A stretch of DNA of 55,658 bases from an archaeon (GTDB lineage: Archaea; Methanobacteriota_B; Thermococci; Methanofastidiosales; NM3). Where the stretch lies: NCBI GenBank assembly GCA_004212155.1, contig RXIG01000007.1:1-55658 (forward strand), read 5' to 3'. Positions 1 through 8,167 of the stretch are shown in pieces (positions within the stretch are counted from its first letter, which is position 1; every line of letters starts with the position of its first letter). Both the position numbers and the translations under genes were made by a program. Below the pieces are notes generated by a model, which worked only from the letters and a program-made list of their open reading frames with translations, searched no databases and had not been told where the DNA came from.

Positions 1-726
1 GACAAGCGCATCGCGTCCTTCTGGAAGGACGCACCAGCGCTTGTGGACGGGGACAAGCAGATCTACGGCCTCGTGTTCGTCAAGCCGCGCTCAATCGACT
101 ACCTGTACTACTCGGCAACGCTCTACGAGCGTCAGATGGACTCCGTGCGGCGGCGGGCGCATGCCATGCTTTGTGACGCCCGGGAGCTCCAGGACGCCAT
201 TGACGCGAACATGCGCCCGAGGAAGAAGTACCGCTGCGGCCCGTCTGGCAACTGCCACATCACGTCGGTCACGACGTACCAGACGCTGCTTTCCGAGATG
301 ACCGACGACGAGGCGTACCGCTACGCGCTCTCGCGCTGCGCGAACGGGCGCGAGGGCTTTTTCTGTCTCAAGTCGAGCGTCATGTTAACACTTGAAGAGG
401 CGCCCTACCGATACCGGAAGAAGGACTCGATCGAGAAGATATTCCATTCCTTGAAGAATGAAATAGAAGTCAAGCCTGTGCGCTGCTGGAAGAAAGAGCG
501 CCAGATCGGCGTTCTTTTGATAGGCTTTCTCGCACAGCTTTTCATCTCGCTCCTGCGCTTTGAAGTGCCGAAGGCGGCGCACACCTGCACAAAATTCATC
601 AAAAAAAGCCTCCAAAAGTTAACAGATACCGTGGTGTGTGCGCCGTCAGGCGCAAAACGCCACATATTTGCCAACTTCGACGAGCTGAACTCGGCAATAT
701 TGTGCAATTGCGGCCGCATTACCTAG
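1..726 (+). mobile_element. IS4-group (IS1634-like) DDE transposase, C-terminal part, cut by the window edge
   Basis: The reading frame is open from the first base and ends at 726, so the 5' part lies outside the window and about 241 residues are visible. The stretch around residues 136-155 (Y-R-Y-R-K-K-D-S-I-E, then K seven residues after the E) resembles the YREK region of IS4-group transposases and holds the likely catalytic glutamate. It is followed by V-R-P-V-like and hydrophobic F-L-A-Q-L-like segments, usual near the C-terminus of IS1634-type enzymes. Family assignment is by motif recall. The visible part is free of stops, so the element may be intact and active. It ends about 180 bases upstream of the S-layer promoter. 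Confidence 0.75.
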
Positions 727-749
727 AATAAAGAGATAAAATCCGGCCC

Positions 750-778
750 GGAAGCAGCAACTGTTACAACTGCTTTCC
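750..778. other. Hairpin just downstream of the transposase
   Basis: An 8-base arm at 750-757 pairs with 770-778 with one bulged T and a 12-base loop. It lies 24 bases past the transposase stop and could belong to the IS right end or act in termination. No target-site duplication can be checked because the left end is outside the window. Confidence 0.35.
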
Positions 779-849
779 TGCATTTTTGATGTGAAGAATG
801 AGAAATGATAGCGATGGAACCAAAGCTATCTGCGAGCAAGTGTTAAAGT

Positions 850-987
850 CAGGTTTTATAGTAATATACTATTGATATCAATATTCCTACCAATAATACC
901 GAAATATTTATATACTATTGATGAGCAATACTAATATAGAATCTACATAACAATGTAGATGTACCTAAATTAAAAAAGGTGAATAAC
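850..987 (+). promoter_or_regulatory. S-layer gene promoter region and 5'-UTR hairpin
   Basis: Two TATA-like boxes are visible, near 853-860 and 903-912 (TTTATATA preceded by a CGAAA-type BRE). The 13-base word ATATACTATTGAT occurs at 864-876 and again at 910-922, and ATTGATATCAAT at 871-882 is a perfect palindrome. A perfect 8-bp hairpin (941-948 with 953-960, loop AACA) would sit near the 5' end of a transcript from the second box. A ribosome-binding site, AAAGGTGA, lies at 975-982. Tandem promoters and a 5' hairpin suit a very highly expressed surface protein; the functional reading is inference. Confidence 0.6.
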
Positions 988-3648
988 GTGAAATGGAAGA
1001 AGATTGGAGTAGCTGTTTCGGGTGCACTTCTTCTAGGCTCAACACTCGTTGGCGCATTAGCAGGCGCTGAGTCGACCGACGACATATCCAGGGATTTGTT
1101 CATAAATCCCGACAATGGGGAACCGCAAAGCCTCATAGTCGTTGGTTCCAACGCCGCTGCAAGCGACGTGGTGTCAGCTTCCTGGATCTCAGCACAGATC
1201 GGGAGCATGGCCTATTACGAGGAAGTGACCCAAAACGAAAATGTGTATTCCGTCCTCTATGAAGAGGAATGGGAAGTAGACAATTTCTTTGACGACGACG
1301 ATAACGACGACAAGTTCGACGATTTCAGATATGCTTTATGGGAAGCACCGTTTGCCCCTGCTGACGACATGATCCCTGACTCATGGGTCGTACTGCCTTA
1401 TGTTTGTGATTCCACAACGTTTGCAGAGACATTCCCTCCAGATGTGCCTGAAAATCAAGAAATGATGGTTCCTAAAGATGCAACTATGCCTTGGTGGGAC
1501 TATGATGTATATGTTGACCACTTGACAGACTTTGGATGTGCGGCAGATGTGATGGTCGACACTGGATGTTCTTTCGAATCGATTTCTGTTGACTTCTCCA
1601 TACGTGATGTGGAGTGCACGGAGGACATGTGCATTGGATGTACTGCAGGTTGCGACCAGATGGGTCTCTACTGGTATGAGAATGCTGGTGAATCAGCTCT
1701 TACCTATGGATGGGAAAATGGCGACGGCGACGGAGAAGTTGACTCGGATGAGGTGTTCACGTTCCAGGAACTCCTTGACAAGGATGAGGAACTAGCTGCT
1801 GATACGATGAACCCAATAGCTTGGGAACTCGTACAGGGTATACCTCAACTACTGGAATGTCAAACCTATCCTAACGTCTACCCCCGCTACTACTGGGGCT
1901 CACCGTCGGGTGCAAACAGCATATGTGACCCCATCGGTGGCATGCAGTACCGAAGCACGGTCTACGGTTTGAATGGCCTTAAAACAGTAACATGGAATGC
2001 CATCATTGGCCCCGACTCCGAGGCATACGGGGTATGTGAGCCAAACCCCCCTGAATCTGTTGAACTTTACTGTGAGACGTGCGACGTTTACTTCCTAGGG
2101 CAGCACTACGATGCAATTAGCTTTGGCACTAACGAGGATGGCATAGACTACATGTTCTACGGCACGCCCAAGTGGTATGTAGAGGAAAAGCTCAAAGTCG
2201 GTGAATCGAAGGACTTTGGTGACTTCACGCTTACCATAAACGACCTCGGCATCTACGAGAACAAGGCACATGTGACTGTTACTGATGGTGAGGGCGTCGA
2301 TCATGATTACATGGTCGTCATCGACACCTACACGTCCCAGGTGCCCTCTGATGGTGAAGGGGACTACGACAATGAGGAAAACGATACACTCGCTTTCACG
2401 GAGGAAACCTGCGGCACGGAAGAGGTCGTATTTGCAGTAAACTTCGTGAAGACCATGATTGGTGCATCAGGTAACTACGTCGTCGAATTCCATGCATACA
2501 ACCTGCTTGACTACGGCTGCCTCAAGGAACGTATCTACCCTGGGCCGTGTGAGACGGTGACCGATGAGCTCCACATGCCCTACGTCACGTCGGACTGTGG
2601 TGGGGAACAACTCGATTGGTATCTTGACATCATACCCTCAAACGGTGTACAGACACTTGACCTCGACAACGATCCATCCCTTTGGGATGAAGCAAATCCC
2701 AATTTCGACGCATGTGATGACCTCAGCATATACGCAAATCTGCCACTCCTTGGCCTTTACCAGGCAGGAGACGTATTCAAGTTATGGGACACAAATGGTG
2801 ATGGTACAGAAGATACGCCACTCATCCAAATAAGCGCAGTAGCTGATCCAGTAGGTACAAATGACGACTATGCATTTGACCTTATCTTTGATAGTGGCTC
2901 AATTAATGGAACAAGCTATACTGCAACAGAAGTATTCCAAATGTGGGATGCATTCGTTAGCCAGATGTCGTATTACTATGAGATGGTGCCGGTTGACGTA
3001 TTGTTAGGTGGTACACTATCTTCGTATAATACTATGGCATTTGCGAATGACACAGATGGCAATGGAATACTTGACACTGTCAGTACAACTGAAACAGAGT
3101 ACTTAGAAGCAACTATAGCTCCTGAAGAGATGGCCGTACCTCTCTGCTCCCCGATGCTCGAACTCTGGCTCGCAACGCCTGTCGAACTCGCTGGAATGTG
3201 CAACGATGCGCTTACCATCTGCCTTGACGACATGAACGGCAACGACTACTTCACGCTCGAAGTGACCGACGCAGTACACACCGACTACCAGATCGACGGC
3301 GAGATACGCCTCTACAAGACCGAGGAGCTTGCACCGACGATCTCAAAGGTCTACGTCGACATCAACCCCGCAGAGCTTGTCGCTCTCGACACAGAGATCG
3401 AGGTCAACCCCGAGCTCAAGAGCGAGTACAACCTCATACTCGTGGGCGGACCGGTAGCAAACAGCATTGTTCAGCAGCTTGTCGACCTTGGTGAGACCAC
3501 CTTCGAGGAGTGGGATACTTCAGAGGGCGAGTACAAGCTCTATGAGGATGCGTTCGCTGCAGGCAAGCACGTGCTCATCGTGGCCGGCAAGGACCGTGAC
3601 GCGACGGCACAGGCAGCACACGACCTCATCGAGGCACTGAAGGCTTAA
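988..3648 (+). CDS. S-layer protein, Methanococcus/Thermococcus type, cysteine-rich
   Basis: Major cell-surface lattice protein, 886 residues. GTG at 988 is chosen over the in-frame GTG at 979 because the ribosome-binding site at 975-982 overlaps the latter. The signal peptide (M-K-W-K-K, then a hydrophobic run to A-L-A-G-A) is followed by the N-terminal S-layer domain with the near-signature V-V-G-S-N-A-A-A-S-D-V-V-S-A. The last 70 residues are the matching C-terminal domain (V-G-G-P-V-A-N-S, then V-A-G-K-D-R-D-A-T). The middle is strongly acidic, has DxDGD-type calcium-binding-like loops, and contains about 20 cysteines, which is unusual for this family and implies disulfides or metal sites. 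A central patch around 2830-3120 is much more AT-rich than the 3' end. Confidence 0.93.
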   Translation: MKWKKIGVAVSGALLLGSTLVGALAGAESTDDISRDLFINPDNGEPQSLIVVGSNAAASDVVSASWISAQIGSMAYYEEVTQNENVYSVLYEEEWEVDNFFDDDDNDDKFDDFRYALWEAPFAPADDMIPDSWVVLPYVCDSTTFAETFPPDVPENQEMMVPKDATMPWWDYDVYVDHLTDFGCAADVMVDTGCSFESISVDFSIRDVECTEDMCIGCTAGCDQMGLYWYENAGESALTYGWENGDGDGEVDSDEVFTFQELLDKDEELAADTMNPIAWELVQGIPQLLECQTYPNVYPRYYWGSPSGANSICDPIGGMQYRSTVYGLNGLKTVTWNAIIGPDSEAYGVCEPNPPESVELYCETCDVYFLGQHYDAISFGTNEDGIDYMFYGTPKWYVEEKLKVGESKDFGDFTLTINDLGIYENKAHVTVTDGEGVDHDYMVVIDTYTSQVPSDGEGDYDNEENDTLAFTEETCGTEEVVFAVNFVKTMIGASGNYVVEFHAYNLLDYGCLKERIYPGPCETVTDELHMPYVTSDCGGEQLDWYLDIIPSNGVQTLDLDNDPSLWDEANPNFDACDDLSIYANLPLLGLYQAGDVFKLWDTNGDGTEDTPLIQISAVADPVGTNDDYAFDLIFDSGSINGTSYTATEVFQMWDAFVSQMSYYYEMVPVDVLLGGTLSSYNTMAFANDTDGNGILDTVSTTETEYLEATIAPEEMAVPLCSPMLELWLATPVELAGMCNDALTICLDDMNGNDYFTLEVTDAVHTDYQIDGEIRLYKTEELAPTISKVYVDINPAELVALDTEIEVNPELKSEYNLILVGGPVANSIVQQLVDLGETTFEEWDTSEGEYKLYEDAFAAGKHVLIVAGKDRDATAQAAHDLIEALKA

Positions 3649-3655
3649 GATCTAA

Positions 3656-3684
3656 CCTCTCTTTTTTCTTTTTTTCTTTTTCTC
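3656..3684 (+). terminator. Poly-T terminator after the S-layer gene
   Basis: A nearly uninterrupted run of T with a few C follows the S-layer stop by about ten bases. Archaeal RNA polymerase terminates at such T-runs without a hairpin. The TATA box of the next gene lies immediately beyond it at 3693-3703, so the S-layer gene appears to be its own transcription unit. Confidence 0.65.
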
Positions 3685-3726
3685 TACAGCATAAATTATA
3701 AATACTCCATCTTTGTAGCTTCTGTA

Positions 3727-5064
3727 ATGAGGAAGCGTGCTCTGTTTATCGGTTTATTGCTTCTATTCTCATCTATGCCGCTTACGCATGCTGCACCACT
3801 TGATATAAAGTATTTCTACTCTCCTAGTTGTTCACACTGCCGTGTTGTATCGGGCATTCTTGATGATATAGGGGAAGACTATGCTGACGTTGTTGAGATA
3901 GATCGCATAAATGTTAATGCTTCAGAAAATCAAGATGTGTGGTCCGATTACTCCTCGCGATTCTCACTAAGCGGCGTACCGGTCCTTATCATCAATGACG
4001 AATACAAGCTTGCTGGTGACATCAAGATAACATATGACAACCTCGTGGACCTTATCGAAGAGATTCTCTCAGGCATCAGCGTAAAGGGCGATGAGCTCTA
4101 TAACAAGGGCGTCAAAGAGATGGAAACCGGCGAGTTCGAGTCCGCCATCGACTACTTCGAACAGGCGCTTGAGATCTATGAGCTGGCAGGCGATGAGAAC
4201 AAGATCGACCTCACGGAAGGCAAGATCCAGGACTGCCACGATTTCATAACTGCCGGCGAGATATACTTCGAAGCAGAGCTTCTCTATGCAGACAAGGAGT
4301 ATGCGGATGCCATCCCACTCTACGAGGAGGCGCTTGCCCTCTATACTGATCTTGGCAAGACGAGCCTCATCAACAACTGCGAGGTACGCCTTCGCTCATG
4401 CCGATTCTTCGTGACATATCAGGATGCGATGGCTGCCTATGACGCCAAGGAGTGGGAGGAGGCGATCACGCTCTTTGAAGAGGCAAAGCAGTACACCTCG
4501 AAAAAGGAGACACTTGATGCGATCAACGAGCACATTTCGTTTTGCGAGACGCAACTTTCGGCACTCGAGCTCTACGGGCAGGCCGAGGAGGCGTTTGCGA
4601 ATGGCGAGTATGCGGATGCCAAGCAGCTCTACAACGATGCTGCCACCCTCATAGCCGACCCGGAGCTCAAAAGCGACTACAACGAAAAGGCTGCGCTTTG
4701 CGACAAGTTCATCGTGGCCCATGAAACGTACGAATACGGCGTCTCTCTCTATGAACAGGAAAAATACGACCAGGCACTTCCCGTCCTTAGAACTGCAAAG
4801 GAAAAGTTTTCCGAACTAGAGGACACGCAGATGGCCGAGAGCGCCCAGGAGTATGCAGACAAGGCGCAGCAAAAGATCGATGAGGCAACACAGCTACAGG
4901 AAGAGGAGCAACAGGAGCGACGCAGGCTCATCATCGCCTCGGGCATCGCAGGCGTCATCGTCGTCGTAGCGTTACTCGTGCTGCTTCTTACGAGACGACG
5001 TCCCGTTGTTGGCGGAGTGGATGAATCCGAGAACGCCCCCGAACACGAGGAGCACGAACGATAA
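3727..5064 (+). CDS. Secreted thioredoxin-fold protein with TPR repeats and C-terminal membrane anchor
   Basis: 445 residues. Signal peptide at 1-22, then a thioredoxin-like domain (about 25-115) with C35-S-H-C38 and a V-P cis-proline context. About five TPR-like helical pairs follow (120-370), most carrying a cysteine at a similar place (D-C-H, S-C-R, F-C-E, L-C-D). A charged Q/E/R stretch leads to a transmembrane helix near 400-421 and a short R-R-R tail. Topology places the thiol and TPR parts outside the cell. TATA at 3693-3703 puts transcription start almost at the ATG, so the mRNA is probably leaderless. The 3' end overlaps the convergent gene by 93 bases. A role in thiol-disulfide handling or assembly of the cysteine-rich S-layer is inference. 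Confidence 0.72.
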   Translation: MRKRALFIGLLLLFSSMPLTHAAPLDIKYFYSPSCSHCRVVSGILDDIGEDYADVVEIDRINVNASENQDVWSDYSSRFSLSGVPVLIINDEYKLAGDIKITYDNLVDLIEEILSGISVKGDELYNKGVKEMETGEFESAIDYFEQALEIYELAGDENKIDLTEGKIQDCHDFITAGEIYFEAELLYADKEYADAIPLYEEALALYTDLGKTSLINNCEVRLRSCRFFVTYQDAMAAYDAKEWEEAITLFEEAKQYTSKKETLDAINEHISFCETQLSALELYGQAEEAFANGEYADAKQLYNDAATLIADPELKSDYNEKAALCDKFIVAHETYEYGVSLYEQEKYDQALPVLRTAKEKFSELEDTQMAESAQEYADKAQQKIDEATQLQEEEQQERRRLIIASGIAGVIVVVALLVLLLTRRRPVVGGVDESENAPEHEEHER

Positions 5065-5985
5065 TCCCACCATATAAAGGGAGTCCATGCGCACGTCGCT
5101 TAGCAGCTGATCGTTTCTGATCGCCTCGTCAAAGGGTGTTCGTTCCGCATTTACTATTGAGATGTCCTCCTCCTCGTACGGATGCACGAGCATGGGTGTC
5201 TCTTTCACATACGTCTCTTCCTTGTGTGCCAGTGTCAATGACAGGGTCTGGTGGCCCTCTTCTTCCGGGACAAACGATAGTGTGACCTCGTTTTCTCCTG
5301 GCATGACAGTAAATGTGAAGGGTTCGTCGATCTCGACGTTCTTGTCGTTTAGTGACAGATCACCGAGCGGTTCGTCGTTGCTGATCGTGCACATCAACGT
5401 CCTGTCTGCGGGATTGGGATTCGTAATGGTATAGGTGAGGGTCTCCCTGATGCCCACGGTCGCATTGGCCTTATCCTCGCCACCGCTGACGGTGAGCTTT
5501 TCCTCTGCAGGCGTGTTCTCATAGTATGATACCTCGACCTGCGCCGTATTAGAATCGAACCCAAAATTTACGACTTTAAACGAAACAAATGTCAACGATT
5601 CAAATGATGCAACATCTTCTAGCGCATGTCGTACAATATTTTCATCGACCACTGAGATGGATTCCGAGTTCTTTCCGTATTTGATGTGTTCAAGCGTTGC
5701 ACTGTCTACGACCTCATCTGATGTTCGATCTATCACATCTATTCGTACAGAAAGGGACGGTATGCAGGTAAAGTCACTAGAAAGCACCTCATCGCATGAT
5801 TCTAACTTCAGCAATGTCGCAGCATACGTATATTCGGCATCTGAAATAAGGGTTCGTGGCATATCAAGCTCCAGCTCCACCTGGCCGCTGCTCTTCGTTA
5901 TCGGTGCGGCCGAAATCGGCGTGGCGGCAACGAATAATGAGAGGAGCGCGATGGCAAGTAACGGTCGTAGATATCGAGAACTCAT
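4972..5985 (-). CDS. Exported, membrane-anchored beta-rich protein of unknown function
   Basis: 337 residues with a signal peptide (about 1-27), a body of predicted beta-sandwich character with several T/S/E-rich strands, one transmembrane helix near residues 306-326 and a short basic tail. I do not recognise a named family; the body resembles CARDB/Ig-like envelope domains (N-P-N-P-A-D-R-T segment). Cysteines at about 64, 73 and 202 could form disulfides. A minus-strand TATA box at about 6003-6013 lies some 25 bases before the ATG, giving a leaderless transcript. The C-terminal coding region overlaps the convergent thioredoxin/TPR gene by 93 bases, a large overlap for two real genes. Confidence 0.65.
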   Translation of the reverse strand: MSSRYLRPLLAIALLSLFVAATPISAAPITKSSGQVELELDMPRTLISDAEYTYAATLLKLESCDEVLSSDFTCIPSLSVRIDVIDRTSDEVVDSATLEHIKYGKNSESISVVDENIVRHALEDVASFESLTFVSFKVVNFGFDSNTAQVEVSYYENTPAEEKLTVSGGEDKANATVGIRETLTYTITNPNPADRTLMCTISNDEPLGDLSLNDKNVEIDEPFTFTVMPGENEVTLSFVPEEEGHQTLSLTLAHKEETYVKETPMLVHPYEEEDISIVNAERTPFDEAIRNDQLLSDVRMDSLYMVGLSFVLLVFGGVLGFIHSANNGTSSRKKQHE

Positions 5986-6095
5986 CGTTAATTGTACGAA
6001 TAATATATTTATAAATCTTCTGTATTCTCGATGGTATCACGGTGCATAAGGGGGATTGTTGCATATTGTATCGATATGCGAAAAATTAACCAAAA

Positions 6096-6141
6096 ACCTT
6101 TTTAAGTGATTGTAAACTTTTAGTGTATCGTTAGTTTACAA
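6096..6141 (+). promoter_or_regulatory. bioY promoter with BirA-type biotin operator
   Basis: TTGTAAAC at 6110-6117 and its exact reverse complement GTTTACAA at 6134-6141 are separated by 16 bases. This matches the consensus for the biotin repressor BirA, which is described in bacteria and some archaea. A BRE/TATA-like CCTTTTTAAGT at 6097-6107 precedes it, so bound repressor would cover the transcription start. The downstream gene is the biotin transporter BioY, as expected for this regulon. No birA gene lies in the window. Confidence 0.8.
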
Positions 6142-6151
6142 TGTGATTACA

Positions 6152-6673
6152 ATGAAATCAAAGGAACTGGCATATGTAGCAATGTTTGCAACACTCACTG
6201 CGATAGGCGCGTTCATCACAATCCCGCTCCCCATGGTGCCTCTTACGCTCCAGACGTTCTTTGTCATGCTCTCGGGTCTCATGCTCGGCGCGCGTCTCGG
6301 CGCGCTCTCCCAGCTCTTCTACCTTGGTATGGGTGCAATAGGGCTTCCTGTGTTCGCAAGCGGGACCTCGGGGCTTGGCGTCATCGCAGGGCCCACGGGC
6401 GGCTTTCTCATCGGATTCGTCGTCGGGTCATACCTCATCGGGCTCGCGACCGAGGGATCGACCAATCCGAAGCGAGACGGGATAGCGATCGCCGCCGGCA
6501 CCGCTGTGATATACGTATGCGGCATGGCACAGCTCATGAACTTTACCGGCATGAGCATCGTCGCGGCCGCGGAGGTTGCCATACTCCCCTTCCTGCCCGG
6601 TGACGCCCTCAAGGCCATCCTTGCCATCAGCGTCAATCAGAAGGTGCGCAGGGCGAACGTACTCCACATTTGA
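6152..6673 (+). CDS. bioY: BioY, biotin-specific S component of an ECF transporter
   Basis: 173 residues from ATG 6152; GTG 6143 in frame is an alternative but lies at the edge of the operator. The protein is almost wholly hydrophobic, with about six membrane helices and typical BioY features: an N-terminal A-x-F-A-x-L-T-A-I-G-A segment, P-M-V-P-x-T-L-Q near residue 30, and G-P-T-G-G-F-L-I-G-F near 85. BioY binds biotin in the membrane and either works with the shared EcfA/EcfT energising module or alone. No ecfA/T gene is nearby. The BirA-type operator directly upstream supports biotin as the substrate. Confidence 0.92.
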   Translation: MKSKELAYVAMFATLTAIGAFITIPLPMVPLTLQTFFVMLSGLMLGARLGALSQLFYLGMGAIGLPVFASGTSGLGVIAGPTGGFLIGFVVGSYLIGLATEGSTNPKRDGIAIAAGTAVIYVCGMAQLMNFTGMSIVAAAEVAILPFLPGDALKAILAISVNQKVRRANVLHI

Positions 6674-6735
6674 CAGTAAGATTTTTATGTGGATTTTTTG
6701 AGCATGTCTTTGAACACCTTGTGAGGGAACACATC

Positions 6736-6900
6736 ATGATACTGGTATGTCCAATATGTGAACGGGATATAGAGGCACCTGAAGAGGATGGAGAAACGTT
6801 CCGATGCCCCGGTTGCAGGACCAATCTGCAGGTCTTCAACATCGGCGGCGTATGGGAAGTGCATCGTTACATGGGTTCCTTTAAATCTGATGAGGATTAA
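6736..6900 (+). CDS. Small zinc-ribbon protein (LysW-like ribbon)
   Basis: 54 residues from ATG 6736, preceded by GAGG at 6723-6726. A longer frame from TTG 6670 is possible but its N-terminus looks unlike protein. The sequence has C-P-I-C near the start and C-P-G-C about 20 residues later, a compact four-cysteine zinc ribbon like the N-terminal half of LysW, but without the C-terminal E-D-W-G-E of the amino-group carrier. A TATA-like GATTTTTATG lies near 6680-6690. The stop codon is directly followed by the HMG-CoA reductase start, so the two are probably co-transcribed. Function unknown. Confidence 0.6.
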   Translation: MILVCPICERDIEAPEEDGETFRCPGCRTNLQVFNIGGVWEVHRYMGSFKSDED

Positions 6901-8136
6901 GTGGTCCTTATGGACAAAGATGCCGTTCTCGAAGCGTTGAGGAAGGGCGAGGCAAAGCTCTATGCCCTAGACAGGGAGCATGGCAGTGCCGATGCCACCG
7001 TGCTGCGTCGCTCGTTCCTCGAAGACTATTCTCATACGACGCTTTCAAACATCGCCCACACCTCGCTCGATTTCGATGCCATTTGCGGCCGCAACGCCGA
7101 GAACACGATCGGTGCCGCACAGATCCCCATGGGCGTCGCAGGCCCGTTGAAGGTACGCGGCACCCACGCGTCTGGCACGTACTACGTGCCTCTTGCCACG
7201 ACGGAGGGGGCACTTATCGCTTCGACGAACAGGGGGTGCTCGGTCATCACCCAGGCCGGGGGCGCGGTCACCACTGTGCTTGGTGACGTGATGACGCGCG
7301 CGCCGCTCTTTCGGGTACCCGACCTCACGCATGCGACAGAACTTGTCACATGGGCCGAGGAAAACTTCGACAAGCTTCAGGAAGTAGCAAACGCCCAGAC
7401 GCGCTATACGAAACTGGTCGAGTGCATGCCGTTTGTCGCTGGACGCAACGTCTTCTTGCGCTTTGCATTCTCGACCGGCGACTCCATGGCGATGAACTCG
7501 GCGACCAAGGCAAGCGATGCCGTGGCGACGATGATCGAGGAGACGTTCCCGTGGGCAGAGCTCGTCTCGGTCTCGGGCAACATGTGCGTTGACAAGAAGC
7601 CGTCCGCCGTAAACTTCGTGCTCGGTCGCGGAAAGTCGGTGGCAGCCGAGGTAATGATACCAAAGGACATCGTGGAAAGCAAGCTCAAGACGACGGCCGC
7701 GCGCATGGCCGATGTGTGCTACCGCAAGATCTACGTCGGATCGGCACGCGCCGGGTCGGTGGGCGGATTCAATGCGCACTTTGCCAACGTCGCCGCCGCG
7801 TTCTTCGCAGCGACAGGCCAGGACCTTGCGCATGTCGTCGAGGCGGCAACGGGCCTTACCATGATGGAGGACGTCGACGGCGATCTCTACGCATGCGTGA
7901 CGCTCCCTGACGTTCCGCTTGCCACCTTTGGGGCCGGCACGCAGCTTCCCACACAAAGGGAAGCGCTCTCGATCCTCGGACTCGTCGGAAGCAGCGACGT
8001 TCCCGGGGAGCGGTGCAAGGCGCTCGCGGAGGTCTTTGCCAGCACCGTGCTTGCCGGAGAGCTCTCGCTCATCGGCGCCCTTGCATCACGCGACTTGACC
8101 AAGGCGCACATGCAATACGGCCGCGCCCGACGATAA
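6901..8136 (+). CDS. hmgA: 3-hydroxy-3-methylglutaryl-CoA reductase (class I, archaeal)
   Basis: Reduces HMG-CoA to mevalonate with NADPH, the committed step to archaeal isoprenoid lipids. 411 residues, usual for archaeal enzymes. Diagnostic motifs are E-N-T-I-G (about 63), P-M-G-V-A-G-P-L, T-T-E-G-A-L-I-A-S with the catalytic Glu, the D-K-K-P-S-A-V-N segment with the catalytic Lys, G-Q-D (catalytic Asp), and a C-terminal T-K-A-H-M with the catalytic His. GTG 6901 directly follows the previous stop and has GAGG at proper spacing; ATG 6910 is the alternative. The synthase and thiolase that feed it lie far away at 46249-48442. Confidence 0.96.
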   Translation: MVLMDKDAVLEALRKGEAKLYALDREHGSADATVLRRSFLEDYSHTTLSNIAHTSLDFDAICGRNAENTIGAAQIPMGVAGPLKVRGTHASGTYYVPLATTEGALIASTNRGCSVITQAGGAVTTVLGDVMTRAPLFRVPDLTHATELVTWAEENFDKLQEVANAQTRYTKLVECMPFVAGRNVFLRFAFSTGDSMAMNSATKASDAVATMIEETFPWAELVSVSGNMCVDKKPSAVNFVLGRGKSVAAEVMIPKDIVESKLKTTAARMADVCYRKIYVGSARAGSVGGFNAHFANVAAAFFAATGQDLAHVVEAATGLTMMEDVDGDLYACVTLPDVPLATFGAGTQLPTQREALSILGLVGSSDVPGERCKALAEVFASTVLAGELSLIGALASRDLTKAHMQYGRARR

Positions 8137-8167
8137 TACTTTATACCATTTTTCCCTTTATTATTCG

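Noticed and set aside
6736..6900. Calling the small zinc ribbon LysW (lysine carrier)
   Set aside because: It lacks the C-terminal acidic E-D-W-G-E signature and a full DAP operon is present instead.
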